The translations under genes and the position numbers were made by a program. A model generated the notes under the pieces. The model was not told the DNA's origin, did not search any database, and saw only the letters and a program-made list of their open reading frames with translations. From the NCBI GenBank assembly GCA_907163375.1, contig CAJQUW010008646.1, positions 186,001 to 250,000 on the forward strand: 64,000 nt of DNA, in the 5' to 3' direction. Of this stretch, positions 11,201-22,758 are shown piece by piece (position 1 is the first letter of the stretch; the number at the start of each line of letters is the position of its first letter). The DNA comes from Prostheceraeus crozeri (lineage: Eukaryota; Platyhelminthes; Polycladida; Euryleptidae).

Positions 11201-12127
11201 GCAACTGTCTGTACGACTTTCAATCATTTTTTGAAATAAACTATTTATTGTTAGTATCAATTTCTATGAGTCGGAGTGACTTGCACTGCGACAAGCATTT
11301 GCACTGTTGTGCTTCAAGAACTGCCAAACAATTTGACAAAACAATGAAACCCAACATACGTGTAAGTAACACGATTGTTAGCTCGAGATTATCTCGCAGT
11401 GGACTGAAGGGGCTAACTGTCTTTAACTGTTGTGTCATCATTTTTTTAATATTTGCAGATTATTTCTGTTAAGTTTCACAGCTATGTTTTAGTTGTTTTT
11501 GGCGGTGTGCATGTTGAAGTGCAAATTTTCGAAAAAGCTAGGCTATTATTATAGGTCATCAGCGCCGGACCCTTGTGGCAGATCGTTTGCTCTGCGTCCG
11601 GGTGATCTGGGTTCAAACATTGGTACATCCTGCATTTTTGCTAAGCACTCAGCATAGGTAAAAGGAAAGAAAGTGGGATGAATGAAACTCAGCAAAATTT
11701 GTTATTCTTTTATTTAACTTTATATCTATGTTATATCTTATTCTTTCTATTTTTCATTCTACATCGTTAATGCAACCGGACAGTTTATACATCTGTTAAA
11801 TTTCTGCAAAATAAATGTACAAAGAAATTCAAGTTGTGGAACTAGGGTAAATCAGATGTTCGGTTATGAATAGACTCAAGTCATATCAAATCACGATTCA
11901 TTTCGCTTACCACCGGTAAGCATGGTCACGTTCATCTGGTTTACAAGGTCAAACATCTGGTTTACCTTGGCTCCAGAACTTAAATCATATTCATGGCACA
12001 GGGTTTATTCAAACATAAAAAATACTATTATGTTATTTTTTACCATCGCTAAAATGTTCTTCCAAAGCTTTCGAGCAAATTTGAATTGATTCTGAAATGT
12101 ACTATCAACTGTTATTGCCTTTTTCAG

Positions 12128-12249
12128 GCACCAGTGGAACTGAGAAAAAGTCATGTCACTGTTTCCTTCTATGAGTTTTATCTCTCTGGAGCCACAAATT
12201 GCAGTAACAGTATCACCTTGTCATTCGTGAACACGACCAACATTATCAG
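12128..12249 (+). CDS. CUB gene, first visible exon (CUB, N-terminal half)
   Basis: Acceptor TTTTCAG and donor CAG/GTAAGT. It enters in phase 0 and ends with two bases of a codon. It encodes APVELRKSHVTVSFYEF and on to TTNII. The other two frames hit stops early. Confidence 0.75.
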
Positions 12250-15200
12250 GTAAGTCAGTATAGCACGATTGATTTGCAGTCGATTAAGTAGTCACTCAGC
12301 GCATACTCGAAGTATTTCTGTGTACCTCAGTCCTCTTCATTCAAATAGGCTCCTATAGCAAAACTCAAAACCGCAATCAAAATCTCTAAATCGCATCATC
12401 AAAAATCATCCTTTTTGTCCAACAAGGATTTCTAGTAAGCTTGAAAGTTTATACCTACTTTTGAGTATCGCTTAAGTAAACAATCGATATTCGGTCACTG
12501 ATAGGCTTTTCCGATAACAGATCTGATTGACTTGTACTCGAGAATAAATTTGAGTTTTGTGTAGAATTCTGTACATATACAGGTATCTTTGATAGAGTCA
12601 TTGTTTTCGGGACTGCGGAACGTTTTTAGAATTTTCGCTGAGTGGTTGATCTGTAATTTAATCGAGACCATCATTTATGACTGTACAAATGAATTGATAA
12701 ATTGTTATACGTAAACAGAAAAACCTTCAAAACATGTTTCCGGAACGCATTTGAGGCGAAAAGACATCTGTACAATTGACATGTGCAGCATTTTGATGAT
12801 TTATATAATCACCGCGAATTCTCGATTGTATCATCATCTGGCCGACCATAAAAAACAGCTTCCGGTGAGTCATCTGTGGCGTGTGAAAAGTCTTTCAGCG
12901 TGTAAGCAAGAGTCTTTTGGTGATGTCGAGCGAGCGACTACTTTTGGGATAAAGAGAAAGAACGAGCCAGAGAAGATTACAAGGGATTGGCGAGTAGGCG
13001 AGAAAATCATGAGGACAATATGCGAGCGCAAATGTGATGAATAGCCCCCAAGCATTTTGTATGGCATTCGTTGTCGAGGAGGAAATTTGCAGTGACTTCA
13101 TTTGACGAGACACTGGTGTCTTCTAAGACGATGGATATCCACTATCTCAAGGTTCATAGGCTTATAGACAGCCGCAAGAAGAATTTATGATCAGATTTTA
13201 ATGTGCATGTAAAGTTTATGTATTTCTGTCCTTAGAAGAATGGCGCTTCTGCTGAAACCAAGCACGGTCATACTTAATTAGAAAATCAAATAAACTCCAT
13301 TCATTTTAATCATAGAAGTGAATAATTGTAAGCAAGAATTATTGTTTGATATCTCTCTCACGTACGATGTTGACATACATAAAACTGTATGTTTCAATTC
13401 AATTTCGGACCAATGCGTTGTGAAATCATGTATAAAATTAGGTCTAAAGTAAATAAATATAAGTCAAATACGTACCCAAACATGATGAACTTGACTTGGT
13501 CACACTGAACATCCCCTGAGAAATGAGAAAGAGCAGATCGATGGGAAGTGACGATGTATCCACCATTTTACATCCATATAGGTATGCGTACATGTATTCG
13601 CTGGAACCTTAGCCCGTGTCTTCAACCTGTCTATCTACATGTAAGAGCGTCAAATTCTGAAAAGATGGAAATTATCGCGTGTTGTTCCGGTGTGTGTCAA
13701 ATTTCGATCTACGTTAAATCAGTTGAGACAAGATCTTTCCCTGCACGTTGGAAATGTTGTGAGGTTGTGCCCATTCCTAAATGCCGTAAACCCAAACTCA
13801 AAGACTTTCGACCAATTTCTATTACTCCGGTCGTCAGTAAAATTTTTGAACGTTTGGTTCTACTGACTGTGTTGCCTGATATTTCTGCATTGTATGGGCC
13901 TTCTCAGCATGCATTTAGAAAGTTTGGTTCGACTAATAGTGCCCTAGTAAATATTCACGACACTATCACCTCATATCTCGACCTAAAGGAAACACAGGCT
14001 GTTAGAATGACATGCCTTGATTTTACTAAAGCGTTCGACAAAATTAATCATGTTTGCTTACTGAATCGTCTCTTGGAAGGTCATGTGAATCATGGTTTAG
14101 TGAGCTGGTTGAGGAGCTACTTGTGTGACAGGTCTCAAAGGCTCAAGGTCAATGGTATGTGCGGTCCACTTGCCAGCGTACCTTCTGGCTTGCCTCAGGG
14201 ATCAGTCCTTGGACAGTCGATGTTTGCGGCGTTCATGGGATCAATAGAGGTTTCATCCGGGTCACAGGCTGTCATATATGCTGATGACATCACCTTAATA
14301 GAAAAAGTTACAGTGAATAATGATCCAAATAATTTGCATCGTATTCAGGTGTGGCTTGATGAGAGAAACATGGAGCTCAATTTGTCAAAGTCAAAGCAGC
14401 TGCTGTTTTTCCGAGGTGAGAATTTTGACGCTTCATATAGTAATATCAAGATCTGTCATGATGTTAAGATTCTGGGTGTACTTTGGAATGATCGTCTTTC
14501 ATGGAATGATCATTTTCATCAAATTTTGAAAGTTGCAGCTCAGAGATTGTATGTGATCAGAACGCTGAAACCTATCATTGCCGTTGACCAACTTGTGTTG
14601 GTGTATCATTCTCTGATCACTAGTCTTTTTCTTTACTGTGCTCCACTTTTTGTTTCGTTGTCAAAAGGTGTCGACATCAAGTTAGAGCGCTTTCAAAAGC
14701 GAGCCCACAAAATTATTTGTGGTGATCATTGTGCCTGTGACAATTTTCCCTTGCTTTCTTTTGTCCGCAAAGAGCGCTCCATCAAGTTCTTTAATGAGTG
14801 TGAGTCAAACGTTTTTCATCCTTTACACCTTGTAGTACCTTCTCGTTTCCCTCGCAGTGGTCGTCTGTCTATTCCATTTGTAAGAACTTCCCGTAGATTA
14901 AACTCCTTCTTTCCATGGATGTGTTCATTTCTAAATGACTTTGTTGCCTAATGATTTTGATAGTTGTATGAGCAATCTCAACTTATCTTGTTTACTTTCT
15001 TTTTGTATTTGTGTATAAATGTATGTCATGATTCTCAATTCTTGAATAAAACACTTACTTACTTACTTAACGTGTTCCACCTAATGTTCATATTCCTCGA
15101 CCTTCCTTATTGTTGCATACCTCGGCAAAAATACTAGAGAGACTTGTCTTGCAGTCGGTTTCCAAGTTGTTTATCGATAACGTTGGTGACAAATAATATG

Positions 15201-18200
15201 GTGCTAGACATCTAACCTCTACTAGTGCAGCAATAATTGATCTGTATTATACTTTGATTAAGTTTTTAGAGAGCCCTGAAGTTTTAGACAAAAAATCATC
15301 GCATATTATTACACAAAAGCTTGTGACACTATGTCTCTTGAGCTAGTTGTTGAACAACAGAAAGCAAATGGCTTTCCTTTGAATTTCGTTATTTGGATGA
15401 CCAATTGCCTCGAAGACAGAGAGCAAGATACTCGGATTAGCTGCGTTGTGAGTTCATTCAATAAGATGGAATCAGGTGTGCCTCAGGGATCAGATTTGGG
15501 TCCAATGCCTTTGGCTAGTTGTTGCTTCCTTAAAATCGGCATAACAATGTACTCATCAGATAGTGCAACATATTGACGATGCAACTTTGTGCAATCCTCT
15601 TAATGAAAAATGCACAAGCCAGCATGGACTTGAAGAACATCGGGATACACTCAATTGGTCATCTGTAAATTCCGTAAACTTTATATCAAACTAGCAGAAT
15701 GTAAATCAATCTGCTACAAGATAACAATTCTAACTGACGATTATCAGCTGTCTATTATTTCCCAGCAGTTCAAGAAAGCTTCTTGTGGTCATTATCATTG
15801 ATAAGCTGACTTGGGCATCGCATGTGGGCAGGCATCTACAGAATGAGTGTGCGTTGCGACTCCTCTAACCTTTTATCATTTATAAGATGAGAGAAGTCCT
15901 TCATCAGTCTTCAGTCTTTCATCTTTCACTTGCCTGACGATGGTTGCCTGTAGCGCCAGAAAGGCCTCTCACGTTTTGAATGATAAAGAAGAGCGCTAAA
16001 CATGGACTTGTCTCATCTAATAAATTAATGACTGTTCCTCTGAAACCTTTTCCCATTGAGACTTAACTTTCTCTGGGTTATGACGCGAATATGCGACCTC
16101 TTCTAAAATGTACCTCCCCTGCATTTTTTAAAGCTTCCAGTTAGATTCAGTTATGAACTAGAAAAATTTCAGCACAGACGCCATTGAATGATTAGTGACG
16201 TCCCTGCTGGCCAGAATTACATGTGTGGCAAGTTTCAGTATTTACGACATTTATCATCAAAATACACTTGTTAAAACCTCAGCTGAGTGTCAGAATGTAT
16301 TGAACGTGATCATTTCTTAGAATTCAGAACAAACAGAAAGATTCTTGCAGCCATGGGTGAGGATAGCACATTTTTTGAACTCTTTTGTCCGATATACGAC
16401 GACTAATTTTACTAACTTTACTTAGTCACTTATCTACTTACTTAACTTACAAAGCATGCTTGTCAAGATGTATACTGCCCTCCAACGCACACTGGTTTCT
16501 TCATCACAGCTTCTGCGGAAACTCGAGTCAATGGTGGAAGCGTCGAACATTTACGACAGACAGACTAGTGATCTCATTGAAGACGTCTCTTGGTGAATTC
16601 CCTTCCCGGTTTCTCCTAGTGTATTATTTTTTCAACGTAAATCCAGTGGGAACTGTCACTCCAACTCCGGAAGTCAAATCATCTCGACTGACATCTCCAG
16701 TGAACACCAATCCTCCATTGTCAACAGCAACACCACCAAGTGGTAAGTCGTGAAATAATACTAATACTATGCACGTAATAATACTACTTTACATTATTGC
16801 TGGATCGATTCGTCGATTACGTGTGCATCTACATAGTCTAGTTCTCTTGCAATGTGTTTTCTGTGCCACAGTTACATGTATATGTACACCGTTGGCTAGT
16901 TGCCTTAGCAAACTGTGGCTGTGTGGTCCAGCCCGTGTAATATCGCTGAAAGCTGGTTGGAAGGGCATCCGGAGTTAATACACAGTTGTTGATTAACAAA
17001 CATGCAGTTGATACAGAGTGCTGAGCGGAGTGGCTCAGGGCAATTTTCTACATCTTCGACTTGAGTATCACCATGCCTTTCTCAAAAGTCAAAACCAAGC
17101 AACGCTAAAGCAGTTCGACGGTGGTATGCAAGCTAAATTATTACTTTAAGGACGAGACAGACCTTTGCAAAATCAGCGATTCCTGCAGAGGACAATAAAA
17201 TCTCGTTCATCTTGATCACAGTACTAACCCGACTGATGCCAGGCATAGTGTTAAATGCACACACATGTAATTAGATTGTTTAAGCGGGTCATTTTTACTA
17301 GAAGTGCAAACTGATTCAAAACGATGCACATGCAGGAACTTGCTAAGCGGGTAAAAAGGTACTTTCAATGCCCGACAGAGATAAGGAAGATAGTCGTGTG
17401 TCGCCTGTGGATTGCTGTGAATTCCCTCAAAATGCTTCGATCGCCACGATTCCTTCAGATTCAAGGAATTTTGAAGAATTCAGATCATTGCATAAAAGTT
17501 TTTTCGATAATGTTGGCCATATCGATCATTATTGAAAAAGATAGCAGGCGAAAAAGCGCTCACAAACATCTCTGCAGAACTTGACATCGCATGTGTATCC
17601 TTGCAGTGTGATCCGGTTGATTGCAATCACTGAAACATACAATCTGACGTGTTTAACCCTCAGAGACCTAAGGGGGATCCAGTGAACTTTTACAAATTCT
17701 TAGTTTACCTCTTGAAATCGATATCAAATAATTAAAAAAAGTTGATTGTAAGTAAATAATAATGTTTGCGTGCAGCAAGTCGATATAGCTAATCCTTTGA
17801 GTGTCTTTCAGCCCTCTCATGAAACACATGCATGCGGAAATTTGGTGTTTTATAATTCAGCGACATGTAGCATAGTATGTGGACCAATAAAGTTATCTTA
17901 TCTTATCAGTTGTACTGAGAGTCGCTTTTACGATGTTTGCTGTCGCCACGTAACCTCAGATAGTTGATCTTAATGAAATTGATTTATTTTTAACAGACGG
18001 AAAATAGCTGCGCGTCTTGGTGGATTTGAACCACCGACCTCTGGCATTCTAGGCCAACGCTCTACCAACTGAGCTATCGACGAGCGACAGAACGACATAA
18101 GTCCGTGCTTATTATTTCATGCAGCATAACCCCTATATTTGACCATTTTTTCAAATTTATCGATACCAATCGGAAATAGGCCTAAACTGAGCCATAATTG

Positions 18201-21200
18201 CTGCATTTTTAGACCCTCACAACACCCGTGAAGATCTGAAACTCATCAATTGCTGTTGTCAAAACTCTTCCAACAGTCTGCTATTGGTGTTGAACCATGA
18301 ATATGATGATGCCTTTCATTTTGGACATTGATTTATGCTGATTTGTTCATGTAGGCTAACCAGTCATGCACGATCATGTGCGAAAACAAAATATTCACAT
18401 TTTGCGACCTCCAAACATAACGCACATGCACGAGCATGATGCAAACATTGAATAAATGAGTTTCACTGATCATGCACCATCGTAGATATGCACGTCATCA
18501 TTTTTCATCTGATATTAAAAAAATTGTTTTGGGAATTTCTACACACTCTGAGACCTGAGGGTGGGTCCAGTGGACCCCCTTGGCCTATCTACCATACTTC
18601 TACTGATTTAATTGAAATGAAATAACACAAAAATGATGATTTTGCATTGGCATAAGCGGCTGATATATCCTCAACACAAAAAGTAAAACAGAAAAATATG
18701 GCTCCGGGGTCCAGGGTTAATGTTGAACTGGCTGCTGATTGTTCGATTGCTATGTAATAGTTATTGCACTGGGAGCAACAGTCGAGCGCGTAGCGCGAGA
18801 CTGGCTTCCAGTGCGATAACTAACTTATCGGCACTGCTTTCTGTGCGCGGTGTCCCACAAATCTTCCCTTTTTCTTGTGTGAGCCATGTGTGAGCACATG
18901 TGTAGCACACGTGCAGCACGCTTCAGACCACTCTGGCATTGAAACACGAACTAGACATTTCTCTCGTGTAGTTGACAGAGACACGAAGAGATTCAAGAGA
19001 AGATGAGAAGTTAAATATGTAGTCAGAATTTCACTGAGTTGTCTCTTAGCGCCTTGCTTTTATTTTAGATGATCTCCATATGAGGTCAAACATAAAACGT
19101 CATTGATTGTTCGTTTAAATCACTTCGATTTTATTGCAATTTCTAAGTGTGATTTTAGGAATGTTTTATGGAACGTGTTATGAGGAGCACGCGTCATACC
19201 GCTGTGGAACAGAAACCCGGAGTAATTATTTCTCTAATATGAGTGACAGCGACATGTGATAATTAATTGGGAGTCTGCAGTCCGAGAATTGAGAGAAGAT
19301 GATTAGAATCAAATACTTTTAGATTTTCATTAAAGTGTCTAGTTTCCTTGCTTTTCCATTATCTCTACACTTCATGATTAATAGTCTGGAGTCTAAGAAA
19401 TTTTAAGATTGTGAGACGCAAGCAGTTAGAAATTTTGACAGAATGTTCTATGTTTTCACCCCATTTTAGCACTACATTAGGGCTGACCGCTTTCTTTCCA
19501 CAACATCGATAATTTCTTCCACTTCACTATGTGATCAATTTTCTAGGAGCGATAAAGTCCATACGTTTCCTTTGGTGTCAGTTATCTATCTTCTCACTTA
19601 TTTATGTGTAATTTTATATGTGTTATGGTTTTCATCACTCCCAGAACTTCATCCTTCCTTACTTCATGTTTAAAAATTTGCTTTGTGCTGCTTTCTCGAT
19701 TATATGTGCTCTTCGTTACTTTGCATATACTCACTGGTTGATATTCGCGATTTGCATCAATTAGAATACTTTCAATATTTCGTCCGTTTTTTGGTATATT
19801 TCATTATACACGGTGAATGGGATAGTACATAGGTGATTTACATAGGATTTATTATAACATTAATACTTTTTAACTTTGGGATTTTTTATAACTTTTCATA
19901 GAAGTATCTACACTTCAAGATTGATCGCTTTAATTACTATAAGAGCAGCACGCGGAATAAATTAATTGTCTGAAGCATAAGAAATTGAAGGATTAAGGCA
20001 GCTGCCGGTTCCATGTTTTTGTTGTACTTCATTGCTGCATCAGGGATGACCGCTTCTGCGACAGCAATAACTTATACCACTTCACTATGTGATCAATTTT
20101 GGAGGAGTGAGAAAATCTCCCACGTTTCCTATGGTGTTAATTACTTTTTCACCTATTCATGTGCAATTGTATCTGAAGTATATTTTTCATCACTCTGAGA
20201 ACTTTCTTTAAAATTCTCCCGCACGAATTAAGAATCTTGAAATCTTTACATCTTCTTGTGCTGATTACAATTGAAACATCTGAAACAACTTTATCCCGAT
20301 TATAGAGAGCAAACTAGAAGAAATCACATTAATTACCACAAAATCTTAAGCGCCCGATCCATGTTTTGTTTACTGTGTTTGTGTGACATGACCAAGACAT
20401 GACTTCATACATTTGTATTCTCACCCGCAAACAGACTTCACTTTCAACTTGTGTTGATGATGTAAACACCGCGATTCATTCCATTCCTACACAATGGCAT
20501 TCACACATTGCATACAGCCATGATTTGGAGGAGTGCAATAAGCAACGAAAAAAGCTCGCCGTGCGATAACCAATCCACTAGTTGGTTGTCGCACGGGAGC
20601 TCTTGTTATCGTTCGCTGTGCGATAAGATATTATGTCAGCAGATTTGCCGTTTCATTAGCGTTACATGTTCCAATTGTTCCTTTATAGTCAAACAGAAGA
20701 CGAGACGACCTGTCTAATTCTGTGCTCGGAAAGATTTTGACCGATGACAATGATCATAGTCATTGCTTGACCCCGTCAAGTACAATATAATCCGACGACT
20801 TACGTTGTGAAGCAACTGGGTGTGCTACATGTATTTATGATAAGATGCTTTTTCAACAAGCACTTCAATATGCGCCATGAAGGGCAGCGCGGTTTAAAGC
20901 AAAGCGTCAGCTCCGCTTAAGTTAAAAACAATGGTAGCTTGTGTCTCGGACGTTTCGAGTTCCGACCCTTTATCAACGAGAAACTAGTAGTCTAGTTACT
21001 TCCTGGAACCCATCGCTCTGAACCCATTTTTCGAGCGTCCATTTTCGGAGAAACTACTCGTCGACATATACACAAGCGGATCAACAAGCACCTTAAGGGT
21101 TGATCACATCAGAGGAATCGATGCAGGAACATAAGAGTTTTGTTACAAGTCAAATCATTCATCCACGCGTACCAACCTGAATTGAATAACCACTCCTATC

Positions 21201-21716
21201 AAGATCACTCGTACTTAACTGATTTTCGATTAATATTAAATTTGTCCAAAAGCTGGACTTTTTGCGAACAGATTCTGTTCATTAATTGAATGGATAGTTG
21301 ATACCTACTGTGATTTCATTGGAGGATAAATTATCTGTGCTTGCGAATTCTTCAGCGAGACCTTTTGGAGTGCCATCATGTGCTGATGACATAGTTGACT
21401 TGGAGAACCAGAGGTCGGTGGTTGAAGTTCACTTAATCCACGCAAATATATTCTGAATATAAAAAACATAAACGTTCAATTACAAATATTTTAATGAATA
21501 TTATATGACACAATATCATTAATCATTATGATCGACATTTCAGGTCATCTTTCAACAACGTGGAAAGTCATCATCAGTATCCTCATCGTTCTGCTTCTTC
21601 TTGGGATAGCATTGACGGCGATCGTCACTAGCGGCTGTTTTGAAGTTTGTAAGAAGAAAAACAAGGTTTCAAACATCCCTTTGGTCAATATCAACATAAC
21701 AAATGGATCAAGCTAA
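12128..21716 (+). CDS. CUB-domain, single-pass membrane protein (3' part of gene; three exons)
   Basis: Three exons join with matching phases (12128-12249, 16510-16742, 21544-21716; 528 nt including the stop) to give the last 175 residues of a protein. Residues 1-40 and the first half of exon 2 form most of a CUB domain: HVTVSFYEFYL, then NCSNSI, then FCGN, then DRLVISL, ending in FLLVYYF. CUB domains are extracellular beta-sandwich modules used for binding. A Pro/Thr/Ser-rich stalk follows (VTPTPEV, PPLSTATPPSG), then a transmembrane helix (VIISILIVLLLLGIALTAIV) and a short tail with CKKKNK. The N-terminal part of the CUB domain, which usually contains C.W.I, must lie upstream, as would a signal peptide; I could not find either. 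The ligand is unknown. Introns are 4.3 and 4.8 kb and are filled with mobile elements. Confidence 0.75.
12250..13714. other. Intron of the CUB gene, no further feature
   Basis: Non-coding. An open stretch at 12751-13044 has no recognisable domain and is probably chance. Confidence 0.5.
13715..15069 (+). mobile_element. 5'-truncated CR1-like LINE with long intact RT frame
   Basis: A 467-codon open frame (13548-14951) covers the reverse transcriptase from the fingers to the C-terminus. Visible motifs are FPARWKCCEVVPIPK, DFRPISITPVVSK, LDFTKAFDKINH (first Asp), LPQGSVLGQSMFA, and VIYADDITLIE (catalytic box). The C-terminal thumb-like region contains RAHKIICGDHCACDN. LINE similarity starts near 13715; the first ~55 codons of the frame look like host DNA read through. 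Endonuclease and ORF1 are missing, so the copy is dead on arrival, but the uninterrupted frame suggests a young insertion. AATAAA near 15044 is followed by a (CTTA)n tail to 15069. It lies in the first visible intron of the CUB gene in sense orientation. Confidence 0.9.
15070..15900 (+). mobile_element. Older, decayed LINE fragment, RT region
   Basis: It starts abruptly right after the tail of the preceding LINE, with RVPPNVH and AKILERLVLQSVSKLF (RT fingers). It continues through YGARHLTSTSAAII, VPQGSDLGPMPLAS and VDDATLCNPL to a C-terminal DKLTWASHV near 15820. Many stops and shifts are present, so it is older than its neighbour. Same strand and head to tail with the CR1-like copy. Confidence 0.75.
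15934..15962 (+). ncRNA. Hammerhead-like core motif
   Basis: CTGACGA, then a pairing stem (TGG...CCA closing a loop), then GAAA. This is the conserved order of a hammerhead ribozyme core (CUGANGA, stem II, GAAA). Stems I and III and the cleavage triplet were not established. It may mark the end of a Penelope-like or related retroelement. Confidence 0.35.
16510..16742 (+). CDS. CUB gene exon (CUB C-terminal half and Pro/Thr stalk)
   Basis: Acceptor TTCATCACAG; donor GTAAGT at 16743. It completes a split Ser codon from the previous exon (phase match) and ends with one base of a Gly codon. It encodes FCGNSSQWWKRR, then LLVYYFFNVNP, then the Thr/Pro-rich stalk. Confidence 0.75.
17435..17560 (+). 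repeat. Dispersed inverted repeat, copy 2
   Basis: Matches the reverse complement of 11090-11200. Family unknown. Confidence 0.6.
17879..17906 (+). mobile_element. 28-bp micro-insertion resembling a LINE/SINE 3' tail
   Basis: Absent from the sister copy at 30463-30475, where AGTATCAGTTG is continuous. The insert is GTGGACCAATAAAG followed by a TTATC repeat, with AATAAA next to a short tandem tail. That is how an extremely 5'-truncated retrotransposon end would look. Confidence 0.5.
18011..18085 (-). repeat. tRNA-like sequence (tRNA-derived SINE head or tRNA pseudogene)
   Basis: On the minus strand it has an A box (TAGCTCAGTTGG), an anticodon arm TTGGC-CTAGAAT-GCCAG (AGA at the anticodon position) and a B box (GGTTCAAATCC) inside a paired T arm. 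The acceptor stem barely pairs, and there is no long variable arm as a true Ser tRNA would have, so it is not called a functional gene. A diverged copy is at 57398-57475 and a scrap at about 21410-21430. Confidence 0.75.
18757..20630 (-). repeat. Hairpin-ended interspersed repeat, copy B
   Basis: Inverted and longer partner of 2551-3925. The left end is the hairpin 18759-18821; the right end is the inverted counterpart of 2581-2627, finishing GTGCGATAAG at about 20630. The ends GTTATTGCAC and CTTATCGCAC (read inward) are alike, and ATA flanks both sides, a possible short duplication. There is no coding frame of note. It sits in the last intron of the CUB gene. Confidence 0.7.
18759..18821. 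repeat. Terminal hairpin of copy B
   Basis: AGTTATTGCACTGG at the left pairs with CCAGTGCGATAACT at the right. The middle GAGCGCGTAGCGCG forms a smaller inner palindrome. The GTGCGATAAC arm is shared with the hairpin at the opposite end of the element. Confidence 0.8.
20631..21543. other. Rest of the CUB gene's last intron
   Basis: A scrap similar to the tRNA-like repeat lies near 21410-21430; nothing else recognised. Confidence 0.5.
21544..21716 (+). CDS. CUB gene terminal exon (transmembrane helix and tail)
   Basis: Acceptor ACATTTCAG; it completes a Gly codon left open by the previous exon. It encodes HLSTTWKVII, the hydrophobic segment, CFEVCKKKNK and a short Asn-rich tail ending NGSS before the TAA-type stop. 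Confidence 0.75.
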
Positions 21717-21819
21717 AGCTATGAAGCATTAATTCTGACGATTATTATGAATATTGCAACATGACGTCTCAAAGATGCATTTTATTTTTAGACTACGCTA
21801 CATCTCTCATGTGCTGCTC

Positions 21820-21825
21820 AATAAA
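21820..21825 (+). terminator. Polyadenylation signal of the CUB gene
   Basis: AATAAA about 105 bases after the stop codon. Confidence 0.6.
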
Positions 21826-21829
21826 AATT

Positions 21830-22743
21830 TAATCAATTTGTTATTTTCAATCTCTGTTAGTCCGGCAGCCAGAACGAGTTTCTGCAGGGAACGAGGCCGC
21901 AAATGAGACTTTCAAAGAATGATGTACACCCTATGCCTACTATGAATCTGCGCGTCTGCCGAGTTCTAATTAGCTCCTCTTCTTGTCAGATTTGTCAAAG
22001 AAAAAAACATGTTGATCCAATGGGATGCAAATTGCAGTTTTTGGACAAAATGAAATTTTCTTTGTTTTTTCCTATTATTTGAACAGTATGAATCGTAATT
22101 TTTGACATGGAGTGTCTTCAAGTCGTTTCTTATGATGTTCATGAGCATTTATCTATGAAGGTTTAACAAGCCTCCTAATGTCGACAAAGAAAGCCATTTT
22201 TGTAAATTTCATCCACATTTAATTACATTCTTGGTTGCATGGCCGATCAGAAACATGATGATGTCACATACACATGATAGGAAATGACCATGACAAAGAA
22301 AATTCCGCTGTGACAGAGTTTTCTCAGATTGCCATTTTTCTATCATATTACAATGCCAAAACATTTCTTGATCATTGATTGTGAAAAGTAACGAAATTTG
22401 AGATAGACTTTAGATTGACAGAAATGCGAAATTCAATAAATGCAAAGAGCTAAATATTTTAGCCATTAGCTTCATTAACAATTTGGGGACACAAAGAGAT
22501 GCATGAAACATTGACTACGAAATGCACATCTTGCCGAATTTCTGACCGCGCATTCTTTTGAGTTTCTTATCCTCGAATTCGTTATTTTGATGAGCTGCTA
22601 CATCATGTGTCCATCATTCCTGCGACGAAGTGGCACAAGCTATATGTGAGTTTGTAATCAGTTATTTACTAATTAGGTTATGCAAATCTAGTGTTTAACT
22701 GAATAGATGCTTAATGCATGAGGAATGCTGATTGCTGATTGAC
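21830..22743. other. No recognised feature
   Basis: Non-coding spacer downstream of the CUB gene. Confidence 0.5.
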
Positions 22744-22758
22744 CTACACATACATCCT
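22744..22758. repeat. Target-site duplication, left
   Basis: CTACACATACATCCT, repeated exactly at 28368-28382. It lies at the 3' end of the RTE-like LINE while its partner lies at the 5' end of the CR1-like LINE, so one duplication encloses both. Confidence 0.8.

Larger units (their letters stand above)
17658..18716. mobile_element. piggyBac-type non-autonomous element flanked by TTAA
   Basis: TTAA at 17654-17657 and 18717-18720 flank an element that begins CCCTCAGAGACC and ends GTCCAGGG. TTAA duplications with CCC...GGG ends are the piggyBac signature. An inner inverted echo of the left end (GAGACCTGAGGG, then GTCCAGTGGAC) lies at about 18549-18575. There is no coding capacity. A tRNA-like block (18011-18085) and a 28-bp insertion (17879-17906) lie inside. 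A second, partial copy is at 30228-30565. Confidence 0.7.

Noticed and set aside
11248-11364. Upstream exon of the CUB gene ending at a GTAAGT donor in phase 0
   Set aside because: The phase fits, but the encoded LHCDKHLHCCASRT stretch does not resemble the first half of a CUB domain.
18011-18085. Functional tRNA-Ser (AGA) gene
   Set aside because: The acceptor stem barely pairs and the long variable arm of Ser tRNAs is missing; a second worn copy exists at 57398.
2551-20630. A single 18-kb transposon with long terminal inverted repeats
   Set aside because: Each arm has its own terminal hairpins at both ends, the interior holds unrelated host exons and other elements, and no duplication flanks the outer ends. 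Two separate copies in opposite orientation explain it better.
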